Below are positions 1 through 8,691 of a DNA stretch of 64,000 bases, in pieces. Source of the DNA: Geodermatophilus bullaregiensis (GTDB lineage: Bacteria; Actinomycetota; Actinomycetes; Mycobacteriales; Geodermatophilaceae). The stretch is taken from the NCBI RefSeq assembly GCF_016907675.1, contig NZ_JAFBCJ010000001.1, positions 5,022,001 to 5,086,000 on the forward strand, in the 5' to 3' direction. The position numbers and the translations under genes are program-made. The stretch's first letter is position 1; each line of letters starts with the position of its first letter. The notes under the pieces were generated by a model. That model saw nothing but the letters and a program-made list of their open reading frames with translations, was not told where the DNA came from and ran no database searches.

Positions 1-389
1 CGGGCGGCGAGCACGTCGGCGCGGGACGCCGTGGCCCGCGCCTGCTCGTAGAGGCCGGTGACCAGGCCCGGCTCGAAGACGCCGAACGCGGCGACGACGA
101 CCAGCGGGGCCGGCTCGCCCATCGGCGCGGCGCGGCCCCACACGTAGCCGGTCAGGAAGTCCAGGCCCAGGGCGGCGAGGCGGTCGTTCACCGGCCGGCC
201 CCACCAGCTGACGGTCGCGATCGGCTCGGCGGCGTCGCGCAGCCGGCGGGAGGGGGAGTCGGGCACGCCGGACGGCGGGCGCTCGGCGTCCGGTGGCGAG
301 AGGAAGATCTGCTGGGCCTGGGCGAAGTCCACGACCGCATCGTGGCCCTCCGGGTGCCGCGGTACCAACGGCTCAGCCCCGCGGGCCAC
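1..389 (-). CDS. SCO6745-family protein, C-terminal part missing at window edge
   Basis: The reading frame runs off the left end of the window, so only about 129 N-terminal residues are visible. The run GYVWGRAAPMG followed by PLVVVAAFGVFEPGLV and ending SRADVLAAR matches the pattern I know from actinobacterial SCO6745-like proteins, which have no assigned reaction. The start is a GTG that overlaps the last codons of the upstream MFS gene by 17 nt, which suggests one transcript and coupled translation. An alternative downstream start cannot be excluded. Recognition is by motif only. Confidence 0.6.
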   Translation of the reverse strand, partial: MARGAEPLVPRHPEGHDAVVDFAQAQQIFLSPPDAERPPSGVPDSPSRRLRDAAEPIATVSWWGRPVNDRLAALGLDFLTGYVWGRAAPMGEPAPLVVVAAFGVFEPGLVTGLYEQARATASRADVLAA

Positions 390-1554
390 CGCGGCGCAGC
401 TCGAACCACAGCCAGGCGGCGATCGCGGCCGGGACGGCGACGAACGCCGACACCGCCGGCACCGCGCCGACCCGCGAGCCCAGCCAGGCCAGCAGCAGCG
501 GGGTGCCGAAGCCGGCGTAGGCGAAGGCGTAGAACGCGCTGTTCATCGCGCCCCGGGCGTGCGGCGGCGCGAGGCGGGCGGTGAGGGTCAGTCCCGCGGT
601 GAGGCACAGCCCGCCGCCCGCGCCCATCAGCGCCGACGACGGCAGCAGCAGCGGCTCGGACCCGGCCACGATCGCAACCACGGCCAGGGCGAGGCCTCCC
701 GCGCCGAGGACCATCCCGAGCGGGCCGGCACCCCGCTCGGCGCCGCGGCCGACGCGGGCCGCCACCGCACTGGCCCCGAGCGCCAGCCCGGCGATGACGC
801 CGGCATAGGCCACCCCGACGCCGCCGGGCACCACGAGCAGCGGCAGCAGGGTCGCCGCGACCGTCGGGAAGGCGAAGACGCCCACGGCGGTGGGCGCCAG
901 CACCGCCCAGAACGGCCGGCGCGCCTCCGGGGGCAGCCCCAGGGTCATCAGCCGGCCGGGTCGCCGGACGTGCACGGTCTCCGGGACGGTCACGAGCAGC
1001 CCGAGCCCGACGACCAGCACCGCGACGTGCACGAGGTAGGGCAGCGTCGTCGGCGCGGGGCCGTACTGGGCGAGCACCCCGCTCATGGCCGGCGCGACCG
1101 CGAACCCCAGAGACGTCGACACCGCCCCGCGGGTGGCCGCCGACCGCTGCCCGTCGGGACCGGCGAGGTCCTGCAGCCACGCGTTGGCCACCGAGAACAC
1201 CACCCCGGACACGACGCCCTGCAGCAGCCGGCACGCGTAGAGCAGCGGCAGGGAGTTCACGGCGGGCACGAACAGCAGCGAGACCAGGCCGGCGACCACC
1301 GCGAAGGGCAGCACCAGCGCCCGCCGGCCGAAGCGGTCCGAGGCCGCACCGGAGACGGTCAGCGCCGCGACGAGGCCGACCGCGTAGCAGCCGAAGACGG
1401 CGGTGAGGTCGGCGTCGGACAGGTCCAGGGTGCGCCGGTAGACCAGCAGCAGCGGCGTCGGGATGTTGGTGCCCAGGGCCACGGTGAACAGGCCGAGGGT
1501 GAGGGCGTCGAGTCGACGGCGGGTGACCCGCTGCTCGGCTGCGGCCCTGGTCAC
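373..1554 (-). CDS. MFS transporter (probable drug/metabolite efflux)
   Basis: This is a 393-residue integral membrane protein of the major facilitator superfamily, the usual length for a 12-helix member. Hydrophobic segments alternate with short loops. The cytoplasmic signature between helices 2 and 3 is visible as ASDRFGRRALVLPF, near residues 64-77. No periplasmic binding domain or regulator is attached. Substrate cannot be read from the sequence, and drug efflux is only the commonest role of such proteins. It is followed by the SCO6745-like gene with overlapping codons. The ATG start lies about 45 bp downstream of the stop of the methyltransferase gene, so the three may be co-transcribed. 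Confidence 0.85.
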   Translation of the reverse strand: MTRAAAEQRVTRRRLDALTLGLFTVALGTNIPTPLLLVYRRTLDLSDADLTAVFGCYAVGLVAALTVSGAASDRFGRRALVLPFAVVAGLVSLLFVPAVNSLPLLYACRLLQGVVSGVVFSVANAWLQDLAGPDGQRSAATRGAVSTSLGFAVAPAMSGVLAQYGPAPTTLPYLVHVAVLVVGLGLLVTVPETVHVRRPGRLMTLGLPPEARRPFWAVLAPTAVGVFAFPTVAATLLPLLVVPGGVGVAYAGVIAGLALGASAVAARVGRGAERGAGPLGMVLGAGGLALAVVAIVAGSEPLLLPSSALMGAGGGLCLTAGLTLTARLAPPHARGAMNSAFYAFAYAGFGTPLLLAWLGSRVGAVPAVSAFVAVPAAIAAWLWFELRRGGPRG

Positions 1555-1599
1555 CCGCCGGAGGCTACCGCCCGCGCCGACCCGGGACCGGGAGCCGAC

Positions 1600-2421
1600 C
1601 TAGAACCGGTAGTGCAGGACCAGCGTGCCCTTGCGGGACCACGACGTGCTGCGCGCCGACAGCCAGTAGTAGGCGCGGAGGACGGGTGGGAACCGGGCGA
1701 TCTCGGGTTGCCGGCTGAGCAGCACCTCCTGGACCAGGTGCAGCCGGGGGTCCCAGCGTTCGGGTCGGCGCGGGTCGTCCATGCCGGGGAACCGCACCTG
1801 GCCGGCGACCGACTTCGTGCCCCGGGAGTGGCGTGCCACCCAGATCGTGAACCGCGTGTACCCGTTGAAGACCAGTTCCCCGCTCGGGAAGTGGTCGACC
1901 AGCCGGCGGAGCAGGGAGACCAGCTCGTCCTCGGTGAGGAACCCCATCAGGCCGTCGGCGGTGATCACGGCGGGCCGGTCGCGGGGCAGGGCGTCGAGCC
2001 AGTCCTGGTCCCGCACGTCCGCGGCGATGGTGTGCGCCTTCGCGCGTTCCGGGACGGCGAGCTCGCGGGCGGCCACCACCTCGGGCAGGTCGACGTCGTG
2101 CCACTCGACCGTGGGAGGCACGGCGATGCGGGCCGCCCGCGTGTCGAACCCCGCGCCCAGGTCGAGCCCGACGGCATCGGGGTGGCGGGCGGTGAAGCGC
2201 GACGCGACCTCGTCGATCTTCTTGGCGCGCAGCGCCACGTTGAGGACGAGGTTGGTGTTGGTGTTCAACCGCTCGTGGTCGTAGTCGAGCGTGCGGACGA
2301 TCTCGTCGGCGATCTCGTCGCCCAGGACGGGGTGCGGCGAGCGGTTGTCCAGGGCCCTGCAGCAGAGCGTCAGGAACAGGGTGTCCTCGACCGGTGTCAG
2401 GGTCGGCAGGGTGGTGGCCAT
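1600..2421 (-). CDS. Class I SAM-dependent methyltransferase, PPM/LCMT type
   Basis: A 273-residue protein of the leucine-carboxyl-methyltransferase-like (PPM1/TcmP) family. The S-adenosylmethionine site is seen as LDLGAGFDTRAAR, with the family's GxGxDTR core, followed by the acidic strand motif HDVDLPEVV. Members methylate carboxyl or hydroxyl groups of small molecules or polyketides; the acceptor here is unknown. The ATG at 2421 was chosen over an in-frame start 120 nt upstream because it has a GAGGG ribosome site and begins at conserved sequence (ATTLPTLTPVEDTLFL). It is co-directional with the MFS gene, so a link to export of a methylated product is possible but unproven. Confidence 0.8.
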   Translation of the reverse strand: MATTLPTLTPVEDTLFLTLCCRALDNRSPHPVLGDEIADEIVRTLDYDHERLNTNTNLVLNVALRAKKIDEVASRFTARHPDAVGLDLGAGFDTRAARIAVPPTVEWHDVDLPEVVAARELAVPERAKAHTIAADVRDQDWLDALPRDRPAVITADGLMGFLTEDELVSLLRRLVDHFPSGELVFNGYTRFTIWVARHSRGTKSVAGQVRFPGMDDPRRPERWDPRLHLVQEVLLSRQPEIARFPPVLRAYYWLSARSTSWSRKGTLVLHYRF

Positions 2422-2766
2422 GGGTGTCGCCCTCTCGTGCTCGTGGCTGTCGCGGTGCGGGCCACGTCGGGGCGGGGGTCCGGCGACGCCGAGGTGACCG
2501 TCGGCGCCCCGGGCGGCCGGCAGCGCGTGTGCCCGCAGCACTCACGGGACCGCTGCACACGGCTCTCGACGGGGTCCGAGGAACTCGGTGGGCCGGTACC
2601 CGGCCCAGGTGGCTGCGGCCCTCTCTGCTCCTCCCGACCGCCACTCAAGCGCACCGTGGACCGGTTGTGACGAGACCGCGCGGGCTCGGTGGGAGGTCGT
2701 CGACGGGCACGGGCGTCGGCTGCGCACAGGAGACGGCGCCGGCGTGTGACGGCCCGTGTGACGCCG
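2422..2766. other. Intergenic stretch, no gene seen
   Basis: This 345-bp gap separates the methyltransferase start from the stop of the YciI gene. Open frames exist on both strands but lack recognisable protein sequence or ribosome sites, as expected from the base composition. It must hold the promoter of the methyltransferase, but I could not pick out convincing -35/-10 hexamers. No strong hairpin was found. Confidence 0.4.
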
Positions 2767-3036
2767 TCAGCCGACGACGACGTTCCACGGCCGGATCGTC
2801 CAGGCGGTGACCAGCCCGTGGACGACGTAGGGATCCTGCTGGGCGAACCGCTCGACGACCTCGCGCTCCGCCGTCCAGACGAGCAGGGCGCGGTCGTAGG
2901 GGTCGGGGAGCGCGCCGGCGAGCAGCAGCTCGCCCCGCTCGTGCGCGGCCCGCGCCAGCGCGAGGTGGTCCTCGCGCAGCGCCGCGCGCCGCTCCAGGTA
3001 GTCGTCGGCGAGGGTGTACTCCAGCAGCAGGTGCAC
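2767..3036 (-). CDS. YciI family protein
   Basis: An 89-residue protein matching the YciI-like fold, a ferredoxin-like alpha/beta barrel related to muconolactone isomerase. The frame contains the typical pattern YLERRAALREDHLALARA, then GELLLAGALPD, then FAQQDPYVVHGLVTAWTIRPW. The conserved His/Asp pair of the family corresponds to the H of REDH and the D of QQDPY. The GTG at 3036 gives the normal YciI length; the longer ORF upstream is low-complexity and overlaps the lipid kinase gene. It lies 10 bp downstream of that kinase and is probably its operon partner. The biochemical role of most YciI proteins is unknown. Confidence 0.8.
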   Translation of the reverse strand: MHLLLEYTLADDYLERRAALREDHLALARAAHERGELLLAGALPDPYDRALLVWTAEREVVERFAQQDPYVVHGLVTAWTIRPWNVVVG

Positions 3037-3046
3037 GCCGCCACTG

Positions 3047-4396
3047 TCACACGGCGTCCCGCTGCCGCGCCGCCGGCGCTCCCCGGGGCGGCAGCTGCCG
3101 CGGGTCGCCGCCGCCGGCGATGCGGGCGAGAGCGCGCAGGGCCGCCAGCGCACCCACCGGCTCGATCGCCGACGGGGAGGCGCCGGGGTGGTGGGCGGCG
3201 ATGCGGACCCGCAGGGCGGCCGGGCGCGACCGGAAGGTGACCGGCGGTGCCAGCACCGTGGCCTCCCCGTCGACCCCCGCCGCCACCGGCTGGGTCGCCT
3301 CGACGCGGAACTCGGGGGTCGCCCACTGGCGCACCGGGCGCCGCCCGCGCCGCTCGCGGCTGCCGGGCGGGTCGACCACGGTCACCCCGAGCAGCCCCTG
3401 GTCGACGGCCGGGCGGGTCCCCGCGCCGGCGGCCCCGGCCAGCCGGTACTGGCCGTTGCCCACCAGGACCACCGCCGCGCCCTGCATGGTGCGCCCGCCC
3501 GGCGTCGTCCAGCGCAGGTCCTGCGCACCGCCCCGGGCGCCCAGGGCCTCGGGCACCGTGGCGAGCAGGGTCCGCACCTTCGCGGCGCGGTACCCGCCCT
3601 CCTGCACGGCCTGCGCGTACACCCCCAGGGAGACGTTGTTGACGAAGACCCGGCCGTTGACCTCGGCCAGGTCGACCACCCGCTCGCCGCCGTCGACGAG
3701 GGCGTCGAGCGCCCCCACCACGTCGGTGCGGTCCACGCCGAGGTCGAGGGCGAAGTGGTTGCGCGTCCCCGACGGGATGCAGGCGTAGGGGAGGCCGGCC
3801 TCGGCCGCGACGGCGGCGACCACGGCCTGGGAGCCGTCACCGCCGGCCATGCCCACGGCGTCGGCGCCGGCCTCGACCGCGCCCCGCACCAGTGCGGCCA
3901 GGTCCTCGCCGGGCCGCAGCTCCAGCACGTCGATGCCCCGCTCGCGGGCCGCCGCGGCCAGCCCGGTCCGCACCGCCCGGCCGTCGCCCGACCGCGGGTT
4001 GACGACGACCACCGGCCGGCGCGGTCGCTCGGCGGCGGGCAGCTCGACGTCCGGCCGGAAGGCCGACCGGGCCGCCGCGTGCCAGACCAGCGCGCCGAGC
4101 CCGAGCAGCAGGACGGTGCGCCGGTAGCCCGAGTCCGCCAGCACCACGACCCCGCCGGTCAGCGCGACGCCGGCGACGGCGAGGCCGGCGACCCGTCCCC
4201 AGCCGCGGCGGAGCACCCCCTGCCACGCGCCCGCGGCGACCAGGGCACCGCAGGCCAGCAGGAGCAGGCCGCGCGGGAAGTCGTCCAGCGCGGCCGCGAC
4301 GCTGAGCACCAGCACCCAGGCCGCCGCGGCGAGGGCCACCGCGGCGGCGGTCCGGCGCCCCCGCACACGGGTGCGCGGCCGGCCGGGACGGGACAT
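3047..4396 (-). CDS. Membrane-anchored diacylglycerol-kinase-like lipid kinase
   Basis: A 449-residue protein with about four N-terminal membrane segments (residues 16-110) followed by a DAGK catalytic domain. The nucleotide-binding signature NPRSGDG (residues 133-139) and the glycine loop GGDGS (185-189) are both present, and PSGTRNHFALDLG forms the next family block. Members phosphorylate diacylglycerol, sphingoid bases or other lipids at the cytoplasmic face. The N-terminal membrane module is unusual for the short bacterial DgkB type but common in actinobacterial fusions. The ATG has a GAGGGAGG ribosome site. Exact lipid substrate is not deducible. Confidence 0.85.
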   Translation of the reverse strand: MSRPGRPRTRVRGRRTAAAVALAAAAWVLVLSVAAALDDFPRGLLLLACGALVAAGAWQGVLRRGWGRVAGLAVAGVALTGGVVVLADSGYRRTVLLLGLGALVWHAAARSAFRPDVELPAAERPRRPVVVVNPRSGDGRAVRTGLAAAARERGIDVLELRPGEDLAALVRGAVEAGADAVGMAGGDGSQAVVAAVAAEAGLPYACIPSGTRNHFALDLGVDRTDVVGALDALVDGGERVVDLAEVNGRVFVNNVSLGVYAQAVQEGGYRAAKVRTLLATVPEALGARGGAQDLRWTTPGGRTMQGAAVVLVGNGQYRLAGAAGAGTRPAVDQGLLGVTVVDPPGSRERRGRRPVRQWATPEFRVEATQPVAAGVDGEATVLAPPVTFRSRPAALRVRIAAHHPGASPSAIEPVGALAALRALARIAGGGDPRQLPPRGAPAARQRDAV

Positions 4397-4508
4397 CGGT
4401 GGCCTCCCTCTCCGTGCTGCGGACGGGCTCCGGGAGGGGTCAGTGTGGCCCTCCGGGCGCGGGGCCGTGGGCCTCGCCGGCGTCCCGGGTCCCGCGCCGG
4501 CCGGCGGG

Positions 4509-4994
4509 TCAGAGGCCGCACTCGTCGCTGAGGTAGTCGTCCACGCGGGCGCTCGCCGTGCTCAGGTCGCCCTCGGCCCGGTCGAGTGCCTCGAGCGAGC
4601 CGAGGTCGGTGACGTCGACGTCGCCGAACGCGTCGGCCATCCGGTCCAGGCCCGCCGCCATGGCCTCCCAGTCGGGGGTGATCGACTCCGGGGCGTCGAT
4701 GCCGCGCAGCTCCGTCGCGATCTGGCGGAAGGCGTCGGAGACCGACGGGTCGTCGTCCTCGAGGTCCTCCAGCGCCGTGTCGACCCGCTCGTCGATCCCG
4801 GCCGCCTGGGCGCAGAAGTCGGCCGCGCCGGACGTCGCTCCGCCCGCGTCGGCCTCCGCGGCGGAGGTCTCCTCCGGCCGGTCGCTCGCGGCGCCCGTGT
4901 CACCGCCGCCGCACGCGGTCAGCAGGAGGACGGCGGCGGCTGCCGCCGCTCCGGCGCGGCAGGTGGTCGGGGTTCGGTGCGCGGTGCGGGACAC
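4509..4994 (-). CDS. Putative secreted lipoprotein
   Basis: The 161-residue product begins with a basic segment and a hydrophobic Ala/Leu stretch ending in LLTACGGG, a good lipobox with the Cys as the lipidation site. The following Gly/Ser/Glu-rich linker and a helical, acidic domain carry no motif I recognise. The domain holds a pair of cysteines (AADFCAQAAG and the C-terminal SDECGL) that could form a disulfide outside the membrane. The GTG at 4994 was chosen because a GGGAGG ribosome site precedes it and the signal peptide then has normal length. Function unknown; probably a surface-bound small protein. Confidence 0.7.
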   Translation of the reverse strand: MSRTAHRTPTTCRAGAAAAAAVLLLTACGGGDTGAASDRPEETSAAEADAGGATSGAADFCAQAAGIDERVDTALEDLEDDDPSVSDAFRQIATELRGIDAPESITPDWEAMAAGLDRMADAFGDVDVTDLGSLEALDRAEGDLSTASARVDDYLSDECGL

Positions 4995-5137
4995 GACTGC
5001 CTCCCGGGGACGGCTGGATCCTGACCGGTCCGAGAGTCCGCCGGTCGGGGAGGTGCCGACCAGCGGGCGAACCCCCCGGCCGGGCACGGGGCTGGCCCCG
5101 TGGTCCGGCGCCCGGCGGCGGTGCCAGCCTCGACCCC

Positions 5138-5521
5138 GTGACAGCGCGGGTGCTGATCGTCGACGACCACGCTCCCTTCCGGTCGCTGGCCCGCCGGCTG
5201 CTCGTGGCGGGCGGCTTCTCGGTCGTGGGGGAGGCCGCCGACGGCGCCGGCGCCCTGTCCGCGGCCCGCGACCTCGCGCCCGACGTCGTCCTCCTCGACG
5301 TCCAGCTGCCCGACCTGGACGGCTTCGCGGTCGCCGAGGCGCTCGCCCGGGGACAGCCCGAGCCGATCGTCGTCCTCGTCTCCAGCCGGGCCCTGCTCGA
5401 CTACGGCCACCGGGTCGAGACCAGCACGGCGCGCGGCTTCATCGCCAAAGCGGACCTGAGCGGCGAGACACTGCTGCGTGTGATCGACGGACCAGGACGG
5501 CCGGTCCCGTGCAGCGGCTGA
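5138..5521 (+). CDS. Single-domain response regulator (receiver only)
   Basis: A 127-residue stand-alone receiver domain. The acidic pocket (Asp9, Asp10), the phospho-acceptor Asp54 in LLDVQLPD, Ser82/83 and the conserved Lys104 in FIAKADLSG are all visible. There is no output domain. The GTG start is followed directly by VLIVDDHAPFRSLARRLL, as expected for NarL-type receivers. Its stop codon overlaps the start of the histidine kinase gene by 13 nt, so kinase translation is probably coupled. It may act as a phosphate sink or a shuttle between the kinase and the DNA-binding regulator downstream. Confidence 0.85.
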   Translation: MTARVLIVDDHAPFRSLARRLLVAGGFSVVGEAADGAGALSAARDLAPDVVLLDVQLPDLDGFAVAEALARGQPEPIVVLVSSRALLDYGHRVETSTARGFIAKADLSGETLLRVIDGPGRPVPCSG

Positions 5522-7275
5522 GGCCCCGCACGCGCGCGGTGGTGGCCTCGGCCGGGGGGGCCGCGGGCGTCGCGGCGGCGAGCGCGCTCGTGTGGGGCGG
5601 CTACTCGGTGCCCGCCGACCTGCTGGCGCCCACCCTCGTCCTCGGCCTCGCCGTCGGCTGGTCCTTCGTCGGTGTGGGCCTGGTGGCCTGGACGCGCCGC
5701 CCGGACAGCCGCACCGGCGTCCTGATGGTCGTGCTCGGCTTCGCCTGGTTCGCCCGCTTCGCGGTCGCGGTCGACACCCGCGCCGGGTTCGTGGTCGGCG
5801 TCCTGCTCGGCTCGGTCCACCTGAGCGTCCTGGTGCACCTGCTGGCCACCTTCCCGGCCGGGCGCGTGCAGGACCGGGTGGAGCGGGTGCTGGTGACGGC
5901 CGGCTACCTGCTCTCCGCACCGCTGGACGCCGTCTTCCTCTTCGCCTTCGGTGCCCGGCGCCAGCTCGGGGAGGGACCGCCGCCCAACGGGCTGGTGATC
6001 GCCCCGAGCAACGGGGGGTTCGACCCCTCCGGCGTCGACCTGGCCGTGCAGGGCGTGGTCGTGGTGCTGCTCGTGTCCCTGCTCGGCGTGGTGTTCAGGA
6101 GGTGGCGGTCGGCCGGGCCCGCGCAGCGCCGCAGCCTCACCCCCGGGGCGGTGGGCGCGGCGCTGATCGTCGTCACGATCCTGGTGGAGCGGACGGCGGT
6201 CCTGCTGCTCATCCCGCCGGCGGTCGGGGTGGCGCTGGCCTGGTCGGCGCAGGTCGTCCTGGTGGTGTGGCCCCTGGCGCTGCTGCTGGGCCTCCTGCGC
6301 AGCCAGCTCGACCGGTCGGCGGTGGGCCGGCTCATCGTGGAGCTGGGCGCCGGGCTGCCCGTGCCGGAGCGGCTGCGCAGCGCCCTGGCCGCCGCGCTGC
6401 ACGACCCGTCGCTCGAGCTGGCCTACTGGCTGCCGGAGCGGGGTGCCTTCGTCGACCCCACCGGTGCCCCGGTCCGCGTCGGGCCCGTCGGCGGCCGGGC
6501 CCTGACCTACCTGGAGCGCGACGGCGAGCGGATCGCGGTGCTGGTGCACGACCCGGTGCTCGCGGGGGAGCCCGAGCTCGTGGCGGCGGTGGCGGCCGGG
6601 GCGGGCCTGGCGGTCCAGAACGAGCGGCTGCACGCCGAGGTCCGCAGCCAGCTCCGGGAGGTCCAGGCGTCGAGGGCGCGGATCGTCGAGGCGGCCGACG
6701 GCGCCCGCCGCCGGGTGGAACGGGACCTGCACGACGGAGCCCAGCAGCGGCTGGTCACCGTGGCCCTCGCGCTCCGGCTGGCGCACACCCAGCTCGACAC
6801 CGCCGGGCGCGGTGAGCTGGGCGCGCTCCTGGACGAGGCGGGCGCGGAGCTGGCCGGGGCCCTCGACGAGCTGCGCGAGCTGGCCCGGGGCATCTACCCG
6901 GTGCTGCTGACCGACGCCGGGCTGGGGCCGGCCCTCCACTCCCTCGCCGAGCGCTGCCCGGTGCCGGCCGTGGTCGGCGCGGTGCCCGACCGGCGGTGGG
7001 CGGACGCGGTCGAGCAGACCTGCTACTTCGTCGTCTCCGAGGCGCTGGCGAACGCGGCCAAGCACGCGGGCGCCGGGCAGGTCGTCGTCGACGTGCGGCA
7101 GGACGCCGGCGGGCTCCGCGTGCAGGTGAGCGACGACGGCGCCGGCGGGGCCGACCCGGGCGGTTCGGGCCTGCGCGGGCTCGCCGACCGGGTGGCCACG
7201 CTCGGCGGGGAACTGACGGTGCGCAGCCCACGGGGCGGCGGCACCCGGGTGATCGCGACGGTCCCGTGCGCGTGA
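5509..7275 (+). CDS. NarL-type sensor histidine kinase
   Basis: A 588-residue membrane sensor. Roughly the first 265 residues hold eight to nine hydrophobic segments with no obvious extracellular ligand domain. A linker follows, then the HisKA_3 dimerisation block with phospho-acceptor His408 in ERDLHDGAQQRLV, and a C-terminal ATPase domain with N box (SEALANAAKHAGAG) and glycine motifs DDGAGG and GSGLRGLADRV. The start is a GTG inside the preceding receiver gene, and the end overlaps the next regulator gene. Signal unknown. The arrangement of a kinase between two receivers suggests a branched phosphorelay. Confidence 0.88.
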   Translation: MQRLRPRTRAVVASAGGAAGVAAASALVWGGYSVPADLLAPTLVLGLAVGWSFVGVGLVAWTRRPDSRTGVLMVVLGFAWFARFAVAVDTRAGFVVGVLLGSVHLSVLVHLLATFPAGRVQDRVERVLVTAGYLLSAPLDAVFLFAFGARRQLGEGPPPNGLVIAPSNGGFDPSGVDLAVQGVVVVLLVSLLGVVFRRWRSAGPAQRRSLTPGAVGAALIVVTILVERTAVLLLIPPAVGVALAWSAQVVLVVWPLALLLGLLRSQLDRSAVGRLIVELGAGLPVPERLRSALAAALHDPSLELAYWLPERGAFVDPTGAPVRVGPVGGRALTYLERDGERIAVLVHDPVLAGEPELVAAVAAGAGLAVQNERLHAEVRSQLREVQASRARIVEAADGARRRVERDLHDGAQQRLVTVALALRLAHTQLDTAGRGELGALLDEAGAELAGALDELRELARGIYPVLLTDAGLGPALHSLAERCPVPAVVGAVPDRRWADAVEQTCYFVVSEALANAAKHAGAGQVVVDVRQDAGGLRVQVSDDGAGGADPGGSGLRGLADRVATLGGELTVRSPRGGGTRVIATVPCA

Positions 7276-7910
7276 TGGTCGCCGACGACGCGGCGCTGTT
7301 CCGGGCGGGCGTGGCGCGGCTGCTCGCCGACGCCGGGTTCGACGTCACCGCGCAGGTGGGGGACGCCGACGCCCTCCTCGCCGCGGTCGAGCGGGACCCG
7401 CCGGACGCCGTCGTCCTCGACATCCGGATGCCCCCCACCCACACCACCGAGGGGCTGGAGGCCGCGCGGGTGCTCGCCGCCGGCCACCCGGGGGTGGGTG
7501 TCCTCGTGCTGTCGGCGCACGTCGAGCCGCACTACGCGATGCGGCTCGTCGAGTCCGGCGCGACGGGCACCGGCTACCTGCTCAAGGAGCGCGTCACCGA
7601 CCCCGGCGAGCTCACCGACGCCCTGCGCCGGGTGGCGGCCGGCGGAGTGGTGATCGACCCCGGCGTCGTGGCCCAGCTCGTCGGCCGGCGCCGCGTGCGC
7701 AACCCCCTGGACGCGCTGTCGGAGCGGGAGCGGGAGGTGCTGGCCGTGATGGCGGAGGGGCGGTCGAACCAGGCGATCTGCGAGCGGCTGTTCCTCAGCC
7801 CGAAGACGGTCGAGGCCTACGTGCACAACGTGTTCACCAAGCTCGACCTGCACCAGGCGGCCGACGTCAACCGGCGGGTGCTCGCCGTGCTGGCCTACCT
7901 GCGCGCCTGA
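7266..7910 (+). CDS. NarL/FixJ-family response regulator
   Basis: A 214-residue two-domain regulator. The N-terminal receiver starts VRVMVADDAALFRAG, with Asp7/Asp8, phospho-acceptor Asp52 in VLDIRMPP and Lys107 in YLLKERV. A LuxR-type helix-turn-helix occupies residues 150-205 (LSEREREVLAVMAEG, then NQAICERLFLSPKTVEAYVH). The GTG at 7266 was chosen because it aligns with the usual first residue of this family; an ATG at 7275 overlapping the kinase stop is possible. Targets are unknown. The palindromic sites described elsewhere in the window are candidates. Confidence 0.88.
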   Translation: MRVMVADDAALFRAGVARLLADAGFDVTAQVGDADALLAAVERDPPDAVVLDIRMPPTHTTEGLEAARVLAAGHPGVGVLVLSAHVEPHYAMRLVESGATGTGYLLKERVTDPGELTDALRRVAAGGVVIDPGVVAQLVGRRRVRNPLDALSEREREVLAVMAEGRSNQAICERLFLSPKTVEAYVHNVFTKLDLHQAADVNRRVLAVLAYLRA

Positions 7911-7939
7911 CCGCCCGCACCCCTGCGCTACGGGCGGTC
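7909..7939. terminator. Probable bidirectional terminator between convergent genes
   Basis: An inverted repeat with arms GACCGCCCG and CGGGCGGTC (9 bp, 13-nt loop) spans the stop codons of the NarL regulator on the plus strand and the DUF5709 gene on the minus strand. No U-tract follows, which is normal in this GC range. Confidence 0.5.
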
Positions 7940-8404
7940 CTCCCACCCGGAGAACCGGTCCGCGTCCCTGCCGGGGACGACGTGCACGGCCGCCTCCTCC
8001 GCCGAGGCGGCGCCGGAGTCGATGCCGGCGTCGACGGCGTGCAGCTCCGGCTCGTCGTCTCCCCAGCCGCCCTCGCCCTCCACCAGCCGGCCGGCACGCC
8101 GGTCGCCGACCTCGTCGTCGAGCAGCTCACCGTCGGTGTCCGAGGTGTCGCCGAGCCCGTCGCCCTCGCTGCGGTCGGTCTCCGGCAGCTCGCGGGCGAG
8201 GCGGCCGTCCAGGCTCTCCCCGGTGGACTCCTCCCACTCCGTGGTGCCCCACTCGTCGACCCCCCACGGCCGCTCGGGCGGGGACCACCCCGTGTCGAGG
8301 ACGTCCTCGATCCCGCCGAGGTCCTCCAGCGTGTCGCGGGCGTCGAGGACCCCCGAGTCCTCCTCCGGATCGGTCCCGTCGGTGCCGAAGATCCCGGTCC
8401 CCAT
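7928..8404 (-). CDS. DUF5709 family acidic protein
   Basis: A 158-residue strongly acidic protein. The block DTLEDLGGIEDVLDTGWSPP, then ERPWGVDEWGTTEWEE and SLDGRLARELPE, is the DUF5709 signature found in actinobacteria. No enzyme motif or membrane segment is present. The ATG has a GGGAGG site 9 nt upstream. The gene is followed by a bidirectional hairpin and faces the two-component system. Upstream, 85 bp from the start, lies the first copy of the palindromic element shared by four genes in this window. Family function is unknown; an association with stress is only an inference from the neighbourhood. Confidence 0.82.
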   Translation of the reverse strand: MGTGIFGTDGTDPEEDSGVLDARDTLEDLGGIEDVLDTGWSPPERPWGVDEWGTTEWEESTGESLDGRLARELPETDRSEGDGLGDTSDTDGELLDDEVGDRRAGRLVEGEGGWGDDEPELHAVDAGIDSGAASAEEAAVHVVPGRDADRFSGWEDRP

Positions 8405-8489
8405 GCCGCCACACCTCCCGGTCGGGGGACGGGCCGCCGGCCGACCGCTCGTCCCGTGGTCCGGCGAGCATCCGGTCCGGCACGGCACC

Positions 8490-8509
8490 GGGCATCGGTC
8501 ATCTGACCG
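8490..8509 (-). promoter_or_regulatory. Shared palindromic element, copy 1 (upstream of DUF5709)
   Basis: Read toward the DUF5709 gene the site is GGTCAGATGACCGATGCCC. It contains the palindrome GGTCAGATGACC followed by GATGCCC and lies 85 bp before the ATG. Copies 2-4 sit at similar distance and in the same orientation relative to their genes. Confidence 0.5.
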
Positions 8510-8604
8510 CGCGCGCGGGGCTGCGTCGCGGCGGTGGCCGTCCGCAGGCGTGCCGTGACGAGCCGTCGATCCGCGCACGAGGCGGTTGTGGAGTCCGCAA
8601 CTGG

Positions 8605-8619
8605 CGAGAGAGACTCTCG
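8605..8619. promoter_or_regulatory. 15-bp palindrome upstream of LAL gene
   Basis: CGAGAG-AGA-CTCTCG is a perfect 6-bp inverted repeat 72 bp upstream of the GTG of the 932-aa LAL regulator. It is a plausible operator, perhaps for autoregulation. No other copy was noticed in the window. Confidence 0.35.
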
Positions 8620-8691
8620 TCTCCACGGGACGGACAGCCGGAACTCCCCTCCACCCGGTCGGGTCGACGGCTCCGAGCCGAGGGGGCACCG

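Noticed and set aside
559..2670. 703-aa plus-strand open frame opposite the MFS and methyltransferase genes
   Set aside because: Very high GC makes long antisense frames common; composition is Gly/Arg/Gln/His-rich without family motifs, and the minus-strand genes are clear.
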